Shown here in pieces: positions 6,890 to 14,501 of a stretch of DNA of 20,288 nt; position 1 is the first letter of the stretch; each line of letters opens with the position of its first letter. Made by a program: the position numbers and the translations under genes. The stretch comes from UBA4664 sp038244585. GTDB lineage: Bacteria > Patescibacteriota > Saccharimonadia > UBA4664. Below the pieces are notes generated by a model. It saw only the letters and a list, made by a program, of their open reading frames with translations, did no database searches and was not told the origin of the DNA. The stretch covers positions 1 through 20,288 of the forward strand of contig JBBRTI010000013.1 in the NCBI GenBank assembly GCA_038244585.1. The letters run 5' to 3'.

Positions 6890-6919
6890 CCCTACTGGTG
6901 ACCCCATCGCCAGTGGGGC
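6889..6919 (+). terminator. Probable terminator after the alpha-CTD-like gene
   Basis: GCCCTACTGG (6889-6898) pairs with CCAGTGGGGC (6910-6919) through ten base pairs including one G-U, with an 11-base loop. The following TTCATCAT is only a weak T tract. It begins on the last base of the stop codon. Confidence 0.55.
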
Positions 6920-6937
6920 TTCATCATGCCTCAGTCC

Positions 6938-6946
6938 TGTGGATAA
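6938..6946 (-). promoter_or_regulatory. Perfect DnaA box
   Basis: TGTGGATAA on the plus strand is the exact complement of the DnaA consensus TTATCCACA. It is the only perfect copy I found in the window and lies in the short gap upstream of the rpf-like gene, next to a palindrome. A single box does not make an origin; it may be regulatory or a chance match. Confidence 0.4.
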
Positions 6947-6947
6947 C

Positions 6948-6966
6948 TGAGCACAAAATGTGCTCA
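6948..6966. promoter_or_regulatory. 19-bp palindrome upstream of the rpf-like promoter
   Basis: TGAGCACA-AAA-TGTGCTCA is a perfect 8-bp dyad whose 3' end lies five bases before the -35 element at 6972. The position suits a transcription factor site controlling the lytic-enzyme gene. No T tract follows. Confidence 0.5.
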
Positions 6967-6971
6967 AACCC

Positions 6972-7000
6972 TTGACCCAACAGATAAAATTTGTTAGCAT
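6972..7000 (+). promoter_or_regulatory. Promoter of the rpf-like gene
   Basis: TTGACC (6972-6977), 17-base spacer ending in TGT, TAGCAT (6995-7000): a -35 plus extended -10. The transcript would start near 7007, which rules out the in-frame GTG at 6960 as the start codon. Confidence 0.65.
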
Positions 7001-7006
7001 AAGCAC

Positions 7007-7076
7007 ATTCGTTAAACACCAAAAGCTTAAACAAACGTTCGCTCAAATTAACGAGAGAACTCCTATTTTAAGCTCA
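7007..7076 (+). promoter_or_regulatory. 5' leader of the rpf-like gene with a hairpin
   Basis: This AT-rich leader of about 70 bases contains GTTCGCTC (7037-7044) and GAGAGAAC (7053-7060), which can pair with one mismatch around an 8-base loop. No strong Shine-Dalgarno precedes ATG 7077. Some actinobacterial rpf genes carry a c-di-AMP riboswitch, but this leader is too short to contain one. Confidence 0.3.
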
Positions 7077-8279
7077 ATGTTACGTTCAATAGGTGCGAGT
7101 TGTGTTAGGTTGGTTGCAAGTCCCCGCGATATCGTGGCTATTGGACTTCTTTTTGCTATTGTTATCGCCGGTGTTACAACCGGGCATTTGCCCCCGGGTG
7201 GTAGTGCCGCCGCCGATTCTCAGCACATGGTTTCCATCTACGCCGACGGTCAGAAGCGCGTCTTCAGCACCGATGCGGCTACGGTCGGGGAGCTGCTTGG
7301 GCGGACTAACGTCGTGTTGGGTTCGGGCGACAGCGTCGAGCCGACGGCCTCGACGGTCATTACTGCTGGAATATTCAACATTAACGTCTACCGGGCGCGC
7401 CCGGTTATCGTAATCGACGGCTACCGTTCGTACCGGTTTAATAGCGCCTCGCGCAGCTCACGCGTCCTAGCCCAGCAGGCTGGTCTGACCGTGTATCCTG
7501 AGGACACTTACCGCCAGGAAGCCGTAACCGACATCGTTTCCAGCCAAGCGGTCGGCGACAAGATTACCGTTAAACGCTCGGTTCCCCTCAACGTGCGGGT
7601 CGACGGGCAGACCAGCATCATCCGTACGCAGGACGCCACCGTCGGAGCAGCGATAAAGAGCGCCGGAATCGCGTTGGGTCTCAGTGACACGGTCACCGTA
7701 CCTCAGGAGACCTTGGTAGAGCCCGGCCTGACTTTTGGAATTATCCGCGTTACTGAGGTCGTTACGACCATTACCAGCGTCATCGCTAAGCCGGTCAAGA
7801 GCACCGACGACCCGACCATGCTCAAGGGCCAGACGGTTGTCAGCAGCGAAGGGACCGACGGCGCGCAGACGGCGTCCTTCCGTATTCACTACAAGGACGG
7901 CGTCGAGACCGGACGCCAGCTAGTTACCCTCGTCAGTCGCACCGAGCCGACTCCTAGAATCGTCGTCAAAGGGACCAAAGTTCTGTTCGCCGGCTCCGTG
8001 GAGTACTGGCGCCCCATGGTCGTAGCCGCCGCCGCTGAATGGAACTACGATCCCAACACCATGATGCGGATCATGGCCTGTGAATCGCGCGGTAATGCCT
8101 CAAGCATTAGCAATTTCATCGTCAACGGCCAGCACCCGATGGGCCTGTTCCAATACCTGCCTTCGACCTGGCGCGCAGCCGGCGGCAACGACGCCAACAT
8201 CTTAGACGGCGAAGCCCAAATCAAGATTACGGCCCGGAAAATGGCCCTCTACGGCACCGGCCCTTGGGAGTGCAAGTAG
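7077..8279 (+). CDS. RpfB-like peptidoglycan lytic protein (DUF348 repeats, G5, lysozyme-like domain)
   Basis: A 400-residue envelope protein. Residues 19-37 (IVAIGLLFAIVIAGV) are a signal anchor. Three DUF348-type repeats follow at about 51-90, 108-150 and 170-215, recognised by their V-x-V-DG-Q or V-x-I-DG-Y starts. Residues about 222-300 fit a G5 domain. Residues 308-400 form a lysozyme-like lytic transglycosylase domain with putative catalytic Glu336 in ACESRGN, then GLFQYLPSTWRAAGG and a terminal YGTGPWEC. The order DUF348 x3, G5, catalytic domain is that of mycobacterial RpfB; the catalytic part looks intermediate between Rpf and SLT. It probably cleaves peptidoglycan during growth or division. 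ATG 7077 is the only start downstream of the promoter. rsmA follows, as rpfB is followed by ksgA in Actinobacteria. Confidence 0.9.
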   Translation: MLRSIGASCVRLVASPRDIVAIGLLFAIVIAGVTTGHLPPGGSAAADSQHMVSIYADGQKRVFSTDAATVGELLGRTNVVLGSGDSVEPTASTVITAGIFNINVYRARPVIVIDGYRSYRFNSASRSSRVLAQQAGLTVYPEDTYRQEAVTDIVSSQAVGDKITVKRSVPLNVRVDGQTSIIRTQDATVGAAIKSAGIALGLSDTVTVPQETLVEPGLTFGIIRVTEVVTTITSVIAKPVKSTDDPTMLKGQTVVSSEGTDGAQTASFRIHYKDGVETGRQLVTLVSRTEPTPRIVVKGTKVLFAGSVEYWRPMVVAAAAEWNYDPNTMMRIMACESRGNASSISNFIVNGQHPMGLFQYLPSTWRAAGGNDANILDGEAQIKITARKMALYGTGPWECK

Positions 8280-8317
8280 CTCCGATTTCCCCGCTTGGCG
8301 TACCGCTAGCCTAAATC

Positions 8318-8326
8318 TGCTAAAAT
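8318..8326 (+). promoter_or_regulatory. Extended -10 promoter giving a leaderless rsmA mRNA
   Basis: TGC-TAAAAT is followed by six bases and ATG 8333. There is no Shine-Dalgarno and no consensus -35 at normal spacing; TTGGCG at 8295-8300 is 20 bases away. Confidence 0.55.
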
Positions 8327-8332
8327 GACCTC

Positions 8333-9163
8333 ATGGACTTATCTCGCGTCGAAGATGTCAAGACCGCTATGAAACTGGCCGGCATCAAACCCAAGAAGGG
8401 TTTGGGCCAGCATTTCCTCGTCGACAGCGACAGTTTAAAGGGGATTATCGCTGCGGCCGAACCGAGCGGGGAAGACACCGTGCTGGAGGTAGGGCCGGGC
8501 CTTGGCGTAATGACGCGGCCGCTGACCGACATCGCCGCCCGTGTTGTGGCCGTTGAAACCGACGAGATACTGGCTGAGCTGCTGCGCCGCGACGCACCGG
8601 CTAACCTGCAAGTGGTGGAGCAGGACATCATGGAATACGACCTGGAGCAGCTGCCGGCCGGGTACAAGGTTATTGCCAACATTCCCTATTATCTAACTTC
8701 TAAACTGATGCGGCGTCTGATTGAAAGCACCAACCCGCCAGCCGTCATGTCGCTCCTGATACAAAAAGAGGTGGCCGAACGCGTTGTGGCGGAGCCGGGA
8801 AGGATGAGCATGCTGGCTCTCAGCGTGCAGTATTACGGTACGGCAGAAGTAGCTTTGCTGGTGCCGCGCGACCGCTTCTGGCCGTCCCCAGACGTCGACT
8901 CGGCGGTTCTCAAAGTAACCTTGACGGGTCCGGCTTTCCCTGCCGACCGCCGTCGCTTGTTCCGTCTAATGAAAGCCGGGTTCGGTGAGAAGCGCAAACA
9001 GCTGAAGAATTCCTTGTCGGGCGGACTGGGTATCGATATCGACCAAGCTATCGGTCTTATTGCCGCCGCCGGACTCGTTCCGACCGCCCGGGCCCAGGAG
9101 TTGGGCCTTGGCGAGTGGCAACGTCTGTATAATGCCGCCTCGTCATGGGAGCTGTTGAAATGA
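8333..9163 (+). CDS. rsmA: 16S rRNA dimethyladenosine transferase RsmA (KsgA)
   Basis: Uses S-adenosylmethionine to dimethylate two adjacent adenosines (A1518 and A1519 in E. coli numbering) near the 3' end of 16S rRNA late in 30S assembly. The 276-residue product has the family opening KKGLGQHFLVDSDSL (21-35), the SAM-binding motif LEVGPGLG (51-58), an acidic DI motif near residue 98, and the catalytic NIPYY (116-120) followed by LTS. Length is typical. It overlaps the next gene by four bases (ATGA), indicating translational coupling. It lies downstream of the rpf-like gene, but a leaderless promoter directly before it suggests independent transcription. Confidence 0.97.
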   Translation: MDLSRVEDVKTAMKLAGIKPKKGLGQHFLVDSDSLKGIIAAAEPSGEDTVLEVGPGLGVMTRPLTDIAARVVAVETDEILAELLRRDAPANLQVVEQDIMEYDLEQLPAGYKVIANIPYYLTSKLMRRLIESTNPPAVMSLLIQKEVAERVVAEPGRMSMLALSVQYYGTAEVALLVPRDRFWPSPDVDSAVLKVTLTGPAFPADRRRLFRLMKAGFGEKRKQLKNSLSGGLGIDIDQAIGLIAAAGLVPTARAQELGLGEWQRLYNAASSWELLK

Positions 9164-9978
9164 AGTGGCTGGGGCGTTTGCTGGCGAGTGTCTTGACGGT
9201 CGCCTTGGCGGTTACCGCCATTATCTGGGTCCTGAATGCGACAGTATGGAATAGTGATTACGTCCTGAAGACTGCTGGCGACAATGGTCTTTATGACGGC
9301 ATTGCCAAAGCCCTGCCACCCGTATTAGAAGGTCCCAACGTGACCGGCGATCAACATTATGTGCTGGCTCAAATCGTCACCCCCGGTCTGGTCCGCCATC
9401 ATCTGGAGGGGGCGATTTCCGGTCTCCAGCGGTATTATCGCGACGGCGGGGAACCCCCGCGCCTAGACTTTAGTGATGTCAAACAGCAATTCGATACTTT
9501 GGGTCTGAAGCCGCCGCCCATGGTGGCAGCCCTGATTAATAAACCAGTAACCTTGAGCAATCCGGCCGTCGACAGTCTGGCTACGGCAGCGTCGCATCAA
9601 ACGTCCCAGCTGTTATGGCTTGGTCCGGTTGTCGCGGCCGCACTGGTAGCACTGATTGTCCTAGTGACGGGCCGGCGCCGGTGGAACGTCCTGGCGGGAG
9701 CCGCCTTCGGTGCCGCCATCCTGACAATTATTGCTTCCGGCCTGGTGCTGGTCGTGCCGGCCCTGGCAACCACGAGCCTGTCGACCTCGGTGTGGAGCGT
9801 CTTGGCCCCATCCATCAAAGCCTTCGGCCAGGTCATCGCCCACGATGTGTCGCAGCGCTTGATGTGGTGTGCCGTGGGTCTGGCCACTGCCGCCGTTCTC
9901 CTTGGTATCAGCGGGCTGGCTGCCAGCGCCCTCCATAAACTGCCCCGTCGCCGCGATAAGGCCGTCCCGACTGAATAG
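9160..9978 (+). CDS. Four-helix membrane protein with an extracytoplasmic domain
   Basis: A 272-residue protein of unknown function. Predicted membrane helices are at about 5-25, 151-170, 177-202 and 233-256. Residues 26-145 lie between helix 1 and helix 2 and are hydrophilic, so they are probably outside the cell. This segment begins WNSDYVLKTAGDNGLYDGIA, which resembles actinobacterial and Chloroflexi integral membrane proteins with a similar xxYVxxTAxxxGLYD start. The C-terminus ends in basic LPRRRDKAVP, probably cytoplasmic. ATG 9160 is chosen because GGGAG (9147-9151) precedes it by eight bases and it overlaps the rsmA stop; the ATG at 9145 has no such site. It is probably co-transcribed with rsmA. 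Confidence 0.8.
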   Translation: MKWLGRLLASVLTVALAVTAIIWVLNATVWNSDYVLKTAGDNGLYDGIAKALPPVLEGPNVTGDQHYVLAQIVTPGLVRHHLEGAISGLQRYYRDGGEPPRLDFSDVKQQFDTLGLKPPPMVAALINKPVTLSNPAVDSLATAASHQTSQLLWLGPVVAAALVALIVLVTGRRRWNVLAGAAFGAAILTIIASGLVLVVPALATTSLSTSVWSVLAPSIKAFGQVIAHDVSQRLMWCAVGLATAAVLLGISGLAASALHKLPRRRDKAVPTE

Positions 9979-10003
9979 CTGTTTGGCCTCACGCCTGAGC
10001 GCG

Positions 10004-10012
10004 TGGTACGAT
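10004..10012 (+). promoter_or_regulatory. Possible extended -10 promoter for metG
   Basis: TGG-TACGAT lies in the 58-base gap between the membrane protein and metG. A start near 10019 would give an 18-base leader with a weak AAAGG (10023-10027) before ATG 10037. Moderate match only. Confidence 0.35.
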
Positions 10013-10036
10013 GAGCCTGATTAAAGGCGCTATCCA

Positions 10037-11488
10037 ATGGGCAAATTCTACGTCACCACTCCAATTTATTACATCAACGACAAACCGCACATCGGCCACG
10101 CCTACTCGACGATTGCCGCCGACGTCCTGGCGCGTTACCGCCGCGGACAGGGCGACACTGTCCTGTTTACTACCGGTACCGACGAGAACAGTCAGAAAAC
10201 GGTACTGGCTGCCGAGGCCAAAAAACAGCCCGTCGACGAGTACACTACTGCCATGGCTCGGGAGTGGCAGGATGTCTGGAACGATTTAGGCATCAGCTAT
10301 TCCAAGTTCATCCGTACCACTGACCATGACCATCACAAGGCGGTAGCCGATTTTATCAAACGCGTTGATGTCGCCGGAGACATATACAAGGATAATTACG
10401 AGGGTCTGTATTGTGTCGGCCACGAGGCCTTCATGCGTGAGGACGAGCTGGTGGATGGCAAGTGCCCCGATCACGGCACGGCCCCCGACAAGGTTAAGGA
10501 GGAGAACTACTTTTTCCGCCTGTCCAAATATCAGGACAAGCTGCTGGCGCATATCGACGCTCACCCCGAATTCATTCAGCCGGAAAGCCGCCGCAATGAG
10601 GTGGTGGCTTTCATCAAGCGCGGCCTTACCGACTTTTCCATCTCCCGCAGCAACAAGCACTGGGGTATAACCTGGCCCGGCGATAAGAACCAGGTGGTTT
10701 ACGTCTGGTTCGACGCTCTTCTGAATTACCTCACCGCCGCCGGTTTCCCTCACGAGAGTTACAAGGAATGGTGGCCGGCCGATCTGCATATCGTCGGTAA
10801 GGACATCACCAAGTTCCACTGTATTTATTGGCCGGCCATGCTCATGAGTGCCAACATCGAATTACCCGCCAAGGTTTTTGGTCACGGCTTTTTCACCGTG
10901 GACGGGCAGAAGATTTCCAAATCTCTTGGCAACGCCGTCGATCCGCGCGAGCTCATCAACATTTACGGCGTAGACGCCCTGCGCTACTATCTGATGCGCG
11001 AAATTCCCTTCGGCGCCGACGGGGAATTCACCCGGGATAGGTTCGAAGCCGTCTATAACTCCGACCTAGCCAATGAGCTGGGCAATCTGGTGCAGCGCGT
11101 CGCCGTGATGATTACTAAATATTTCGAGGGCGTAGTTGGCGAGGTCCCGGCCCACACCCACGATGTCCGCCCGTACCAGGAGGCCATGGACGCATTCAAA
11201 TTCGACAAGGCACTGGAACACGTTTGGCAGCTCGTCAAAGGTCTCAACCAATATCTGGAAGAGGAGAAGCCGTGGGTGCTCGCCAAGACCGATACTGTCC
11301 AGCTGGCGGAAGTTCTGCGCCATGCCGTCTCCGACCTGGACCAGGTCTCCATGCTGCTGCTGCCTTTTCTGCCGACGACCGCCGGCAAGATCAGTGCTAC
11401 CTTTGCTGATGGCAAGGTCCATCCCGAGGTCGGCGTGCTGTTCCCCAAGGCCGATACCATCGAAAAGACCGAGTTTGAGGTTAAATAG
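10037..11488 (+). CDS. metG: Methionyl-tRNA synthetase (short form)
   Basis: Class I synthetase that charges tRNA-Met and initiator tRNA. The 483-residue product opens with YVTTPIYYINDKPHIGHAYS; the HIGH signature is at residues 18-21 and the KMSKS loop is KISKS at 292-296. The connective peptide contains YCVGHEAF and a GKCPDHG knuckle, a reduced metal-binding arrangement like that of Thermus-type enzymes. The anticodon-binding helical domain follows (EEEKPWVLAKTD). The C-terminal EMAP/Trbp-like tRNA-binding domain of long forms (~650-680 residues) is absent, as in many small-genome bacteria. tatD follows 21 bases later. The metG-tatD pair is conserved across Actinobacteria and Firmicutes, where rpfB/yabE and ksgA are also close. 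Confidence 0.97.
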   Translation: MGKFYVTTPIYYINDKPHIGHAYSTIAADVLARYRRGQGDTVLFTTGTDENSQKTVLAAEAKKQPVDEYTTAMAREWQDVWNDLGISYSKFIRTTDHDHHKAVADFIKRVDVAGDIYKDNYEGLYCVGHEAFMREDELVDGKCPDHGTAPDKVKEENYFFRLSKYQDKLLAHIDAHPEFIQPESRRNEVVAFIKRGLTDFSISRSNKHWGITWPGDKNQVVYVWFDALLNYLTAAGFPHESYKEWWPADLHIVGKDITKFHCIYWPAMLMSANIELPAKVFGHGFFTVDGQKISKSLGNAVDPRELINIYGVDALRYYLMREIPFGADGEFTRDRFEAVYNSDLANELGNLVQRVAVMITKYFEGVVGEVPAHTHDVRPYQEAMDAFKFDKALEHVWQLVKGLNQYLEEEKPWVLAKTDTVQLAEVLRHAVSDLDQVSMLLLPFLPTTAGKISATFADGKVHPEVGVLFPKADTIEKTEFEVK

Positions 11489-11509
11489 TTCAGCCAGATT
11501 GGAATTGTT

Positions 11510-12280
11510 ATGCTGATTGATACCCACGCCCACATTCATTTTGAAGATTATCGCCCCGAAATTGAGGGCGTCCTGTCGCGCGCTGCCGCTGCCGACGTTA
11601 CCAAAATCGTTACTATCGGCTGTGATGATACTGATAGTGCCAGCGCGGTGGCTGTGGCACGGGCGTTCGAGAACGTCTGGGCGACCGTCGGGTTGCACCC
11701 GCACGAGGCCGACCGCGGCTTTGAAGCGCTGGAAGAAGTGGCGAGGTTGTCGGAGCTGGAGAAGGTCGTCGGCATTGGCGAGTACGGTTTGGATTATAAT
11801 CGCGAAGGCTATGACGTCGAGGCCCAGGAGCGCGCTATGCGTTTTCAGCTGGAATTGGCCATGGAACGAGATTTGGCTAGCGTCTTCCATGTGCGCGACG
11901 CGTTTGCTGATTTCTTCCGCATCATCGATGAGTACGATGTGAAAGGCAACGAAGATTTCCGTGGTGTAGTCCACTGTTTCACCGCCGGGCCGCAGGAAAT
12001 GCAGGCGGCCGTGGATCGCGGGCTGTACGTTGCGCTCAACGGCATCATGACCTTTACCAAAGACAATGAGCAACTTGAGGCCGCCCGTACGCTCCCGCTG
12101 GAGCATCTGGTACTTGAAACTGACAGTCCATACTTGAGCCCCGTGCCTAAACGAGGCCAGCGCAACGAGCCGGCCAATACCGCTCTGACGGCCCAGTTCC
12201 TAGCCGATCTGCGCGGCGAGGCCCTAGAGGATTTGACGGCCGCCACGACAGCCAACGCTGAGAAATTGTTCGGTATCTGA
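11510..12280 (+). CDS. tatD: TatD-family metal-dependent deoxyribonuclease
   Basis: A TIM-barrel hydrolase; family members act as 3'-5' exonucleases or D-aminoacyl-tRNA deacylase-like enzymes and are implicated in DNA repair. The 256-residue product has every metal-ligand motif: DTHAHIHF (H6 and H8), Glu91 in VGIGEYGLDY, His127 in VFHVRDAF, His155 in VHCFTAG, and Asp205 in VLETDSPYLSP. The length is typical. It starts 21 bases after metG and its TGA overlaps the ATG of the phosphatase gene by one base, so metG-tatD-phosphatase is probably one transcript. No clear Shine-Dalgarno precedes the ATG; only GGA at 11501-11503 is visible. Whether the substrate is DNA cannot be decided from sequence. 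Confidence 0.95.
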   Translation: MLIDTHAHIHFEDYRPEIEGVLSRAAAADVTKIVTIGCDDTDSASAVAVARAFENVWATVGLHPHEADRGFEALEEVARLSELEKVVGIGEYGLDYNREGYDVEAQERAMRFQLELAMERDLASVFHVRDAFADFFRIIDEYDVKGNEDFRGVVHCFTAGPQEMQAAVDRGLYVALNGIMTFTKDNEQLEAARTLPLEHLVLETDSPYLSPVPKRGQRNEPANTALTAQFLADLRGEALEDLTAATTANAEKLFGI

Positions 12281-12672
12281 TGAAGATATTATTTATTTGT
12301 GTGGGTAACGTGGCGCGCAGTCAGGAAGCCGCCGCCTTTTACAATCAAATGACCCGGTCTCATGACGCACGCAGTGCCGGCACCCATGCTGTTAACGGCA
12401 AGCCGATTGATCCGCTTGTAGTAGCAGTTATGGCGGAAGCGGGAATCAGTATGGACTCCGCGGCTCGCAAATCAGTTACGTCGCAGATGGTCCGGGAGGC
12501 CGATGCGGTCGTAAGCTTTGTGCCGAAAGAAGACATCGAATGGTTTGAGATAGCTAATGTGGAATTCTGGGATGTAGGCGATCCGAGATGGACCTCCCTC
12601 GAAGAACATCGTGTCACCCGCGACCTTATCAAAGGCCTGGTGGAGGGCTTCATTGCGCGTCATCGTCAGTAA
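12280..12672 (+). CDS. Low-molecular-weight protein tyrosine phosphatase-like protein
   Basis: A 130-residue protein of the LMW-PTP / arsenate-reductase fold. The N-terminal loop FICVGNVARSQ contains the C-x5-R signature, with nucleophile Cys7 and phosphate-binding Arg13. The acidic D-P pair appears as Asp101-Pro102 in DVGDPRW near the C-terminus, where the general acid sits in this family. ARSAGTHAVNGKPIDP is also typical. Members dephosphorylate protein tyrosine or arginine, or reduce arsenate; no extra redox cysteine pair typical of thioredoxin-coupled ArsC is visible, which favours phosphatase. It overlaps tatD by one base (TGATG) and the pentapeptide gene by 20 bases. The protein is slightly shorter than the usual ~150 residues. 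Confidence 0.85.
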   Translation: MKILFICVGNVARSQEAAAFYNQMTRSHDARSAGTHAVNGKPIDPLVVAVMAEAGISMDSAARKSVTSQMVREADAVVSFVPKEDIEWFEIANVEFWDVGDPRWTSLEEHRVTRDLIKGLVEGFIARHRQ

Positions 12673-13300
12673 ACCTACCCTTCCGGCTCAGCTTGAGGAA
12701 CTCACCGTCGGTACTATGGGGACAGGGGTCGAATTCGAAAACGGTTTTATTGCTGACGTCGATTGGAGCGCGGTGGAAGCGCGACGGCTTTCCCTGGAAA
12801 CTGTGCGGCTTGAACATATGAATATGACGGCCGCAAAATTGCGCGATGGCAGCTGGCTCGACGTATATATTCAGGGCTCTCAAGGTGGTGGTGCCGACCT
12901 GGGAGGACTGACAGCAAGACGTATCCTTATTGAGGGCTCACGGATGTCAGGGTGCATTATGAGCGAAGCCGATTTGCGTGACGCCCAGTGGCTGGGTAAT
13001 AAACTTGACATGATTAATTTTCGTTTTGCAAAGCTAAAAAATGTCATCTTCAAAGACTGTGACTTGACCGAGGTCGATTTTTCCGGCGCCAACCTGCTAA
13101 ACATATTGTTTCAGAATTGCCGACTTGAGAGAGCAAATTTTGATGCAGCCACAATGGTAAATGTCGATTTGACGTCGTCCCAGCTGCTTGATCTGAAAGG
13201 TGTTACAGGATTAGCTGGAGCTACAATAGGTTATGATCAACTGGCTGCCATGGCCCCGTCTATCGCCAACGAACTGGGAATCAAACTAAAAAGTGACTAA
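12653..13300 (+). CDS. Pentapeptide-repeat protein
   Basis: A 215-residue cytosolic protein with a right-handed quadrilateral beta-helix core. Five-residue units of the A(D/N)Lxx type are recognisable: ADLGG (81), ADLRD (106), VDFSG-ANLLN (141-150), CRLER-ANFDA (156-165) and VDLTS (171). The C-terminal LKGVTGLAGATIGYDQLAAM is a common cap after such repeats, where a final helix follows. No function can be assigned; some relatives mimic DNA and bind gyrase, but most have no known role. I chose TTG 12653 because GGAGGG (12642-12647) lies five bases upstream; this overlaps the phosphatase gene by 20 bases. The alternative GTG 12611 lacks a ribosome site. The overlap suggests coupling to the phosphatase. 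Confidence 0.82.
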   Translation: MRVIVSKPTLPAQLEELTVGTMGTGVEFENGFIADVDWSAVEARRLSLETVRLEHMNMTAAKLRDGSWLDVYIQGSQGGGADLGGLTARRILIEGSRMSGCIMSEADLRDAQWLGNKLDMINFRFAKLKNVIFKDCDLTEVDFSGANLLNILFQNCRLERANFDAATMVNVDLTSSQLLDLKGVTGLAGATIGYDQLAAMAPSIANELGIKLKSD

Positions 13301-13304
13301 AATC

Positions 13305-14501
13305 ATGCAACAAATTTATTTGGACAACGCGGCCACTACGCCGACGGCCCCCGAGGTGCTGGCGGCGATGCAGCCGTATCTGGGTGAGGCTTATGCCAAT
13401 CCATCCAGCGTTTACTCTAAAGCCCGGACGACCCGGCTGGCGGTTGAGCAGGCCAGGGCCGAGGTCGCGGACATTTTGGGGGCGAAGCCCACGGAAATTA
13501 TATTTACTTCTGGCGGTACGGAAGGCGATAACCTGGCTGTCCAGGGCGTGTTGAGGGCGTCTGGCACGGGAGCTCATTGGGTGACTACGGACATCGAGCA
13601 TGACGCTGTTCTGTCACAGGTCGGTCCTCTCGCCCGCCAGGGTTTTGGCTCCTCGATTGTTAAGGTCGGGTTAAGCGGTATTGTGACGGTCGAAGACGTA
13701 ATGGCCGAGGTCACCGACGACACCGTCCTGATTAGTGTGATGCTGGCCAACAATGAAATCGGTACCATCCAGCCGTTAGCGGCAATCGCCAAAGCCGTCG
13801 CCCAAATTCGGTTGGAACGGACCAGGCAGGGCAATGGTCGTCCGCTCCTGCTCCATACTGACGCCTGCCAGGCCGCCGGTTACCTGAGTCTGCATGTCAC
13901 GCGCCTGGGCGTGGACCTAATGACGATCAACGGCTCCAAAATCTACGGCCCCAAGGGCGTCGGGGCGTTGTACGTTCGCCATGGGGTGGAGCTCGAGCCG
14001 CTGCTCTACGGCGGGGGACAGGAACGCGGCCGCCGTAGCGGTACGGAGAACGTAGCGGGCGTAGTCGGCTTAGCCGCTGCCCTGCGCCTCGTGACCGCCA
14101 ACCGCGACGCCGAAAGCCGCCGGGTAACGGCGCTGCGGGACAAACTGGCGGCCGGTATCCAAGGAGTTTTGCCCGACGCGATTCTAAACGGTGACACCAA
14201 GCGCCGCCTGCCCAACAACGTCAACGTCAGCATCCCCGGCGCTGAGGGCGAAGCGATGGTGCTCTATCTTGATAACGCTGGCATCATGGCCTCCACTGGT
14301 TCGGCCTGCTCGTCAGGCAGTTTGGATCCATCGCACGTGCTGCTCGCTATCGGGTGCACCCGAGAGGAGGCCCAGCAGAGCTTGCGACTGACATTAGGCC
14401 GCTCCACCGGCGAGGACGACGTAGGCAAGGTTATTGAGGTTTTGCCGGGTATCATCTCGCGCCTGCGCGACATCGCTGCGGCTGATACAATAGGTTCATG
14501 A
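13305..14501 (+). CDS. Cysteine desulfurase (NifS/IscS class)
   Basis: PLP enzyme that removes sulfur from cysteine and holds it as a persulfide for iron-sulfur cluster and thio-tRNA synthesis. The 398-residue product opens IYLDNAATTP. His99 (IEHDAV) stacks on PLP, the LHTDACQAAGY motif holds the Asp and Gln ligands, Lys212 in SKIYGPKGVGALY forms the Schiff base, and Cys335 in STGSACSSGSLDPSHV is the persulfide-forming cysteine in a long loop, the class I (NifS/IscS) arrangement. The start is ATG 13305; GTG 13293 is an alternative. mnmA, a direct sulfur acceptor, lies three genes downstream, so this enzyme is probably its donor. The DUF218 promoter lies inside its 3' end. Confidence 0.95.
   Translation: MQQIYLDNAATTPTAPEVLAAMQPYLGEAYANPSSVYSKARTTRLAVEQARAEVADILGAKPTEIIFTSGGTEGDNLAVQGVLRASGTGAHWVTTDIEHDAVLSQVGPLARQGFGSSIVKVGLSGIVTVEDVMAEVTDDTVLISVMLANNEIGTIQPLAAIAKAVAQIRLERTRQGNGRPLLLHTDACQAAGYLSLHVTRLGVDLMTINGSKIYGPKGVGALYVRHGVELEPLLYGGGQERGRRSGTENVAGVVGLAAALRLVTANRDAESRRVTALRDKLAAGIQGVLPDAILNGDTKRRLPNNVNVSIPGAEGEAMVLYLDNAGIMASTGSACSSGSLDPSHVLLAIGCTREEAQQSLRLTLGRSTGEDDVGKVIEVLPGIISRLRDIAAADTIGS
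14483..14491 (+). promoter_or_regulatory. Extended -10 promoter inside the desulfurase gene giving a leaderless mRNA
   Basis: TGA-TACAAT is followed by six bases and ATG 14498. It is in the final codons of the cysteine desulfurase gene. The DUF218 ATG overlaps the desulfurase TGA. No Shine-Dalgarno is visible. Confidence 0.5.

Noticed and set aside
6938..6966. Replication origin
   Set aside because: Only one DnaA box, no DnaA-box cluster or AT-rich unwinding region, and no dnaA or dnaN nearby.
6960..7076. In-frame N-terminal extension of the rpf-like gene from GTG 6960
   Set aside because: The -35/-10 promoter lies inside this stretch, and the signal-anchor helix fits a start at ATG 7077.
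11066..12106. Long open frame (346 codons) on the minus strand opposite metG and tatD
   Set aside because: It spans the junction of two well-supported genes, has no protein-family features, and is a shadow of codon bias.
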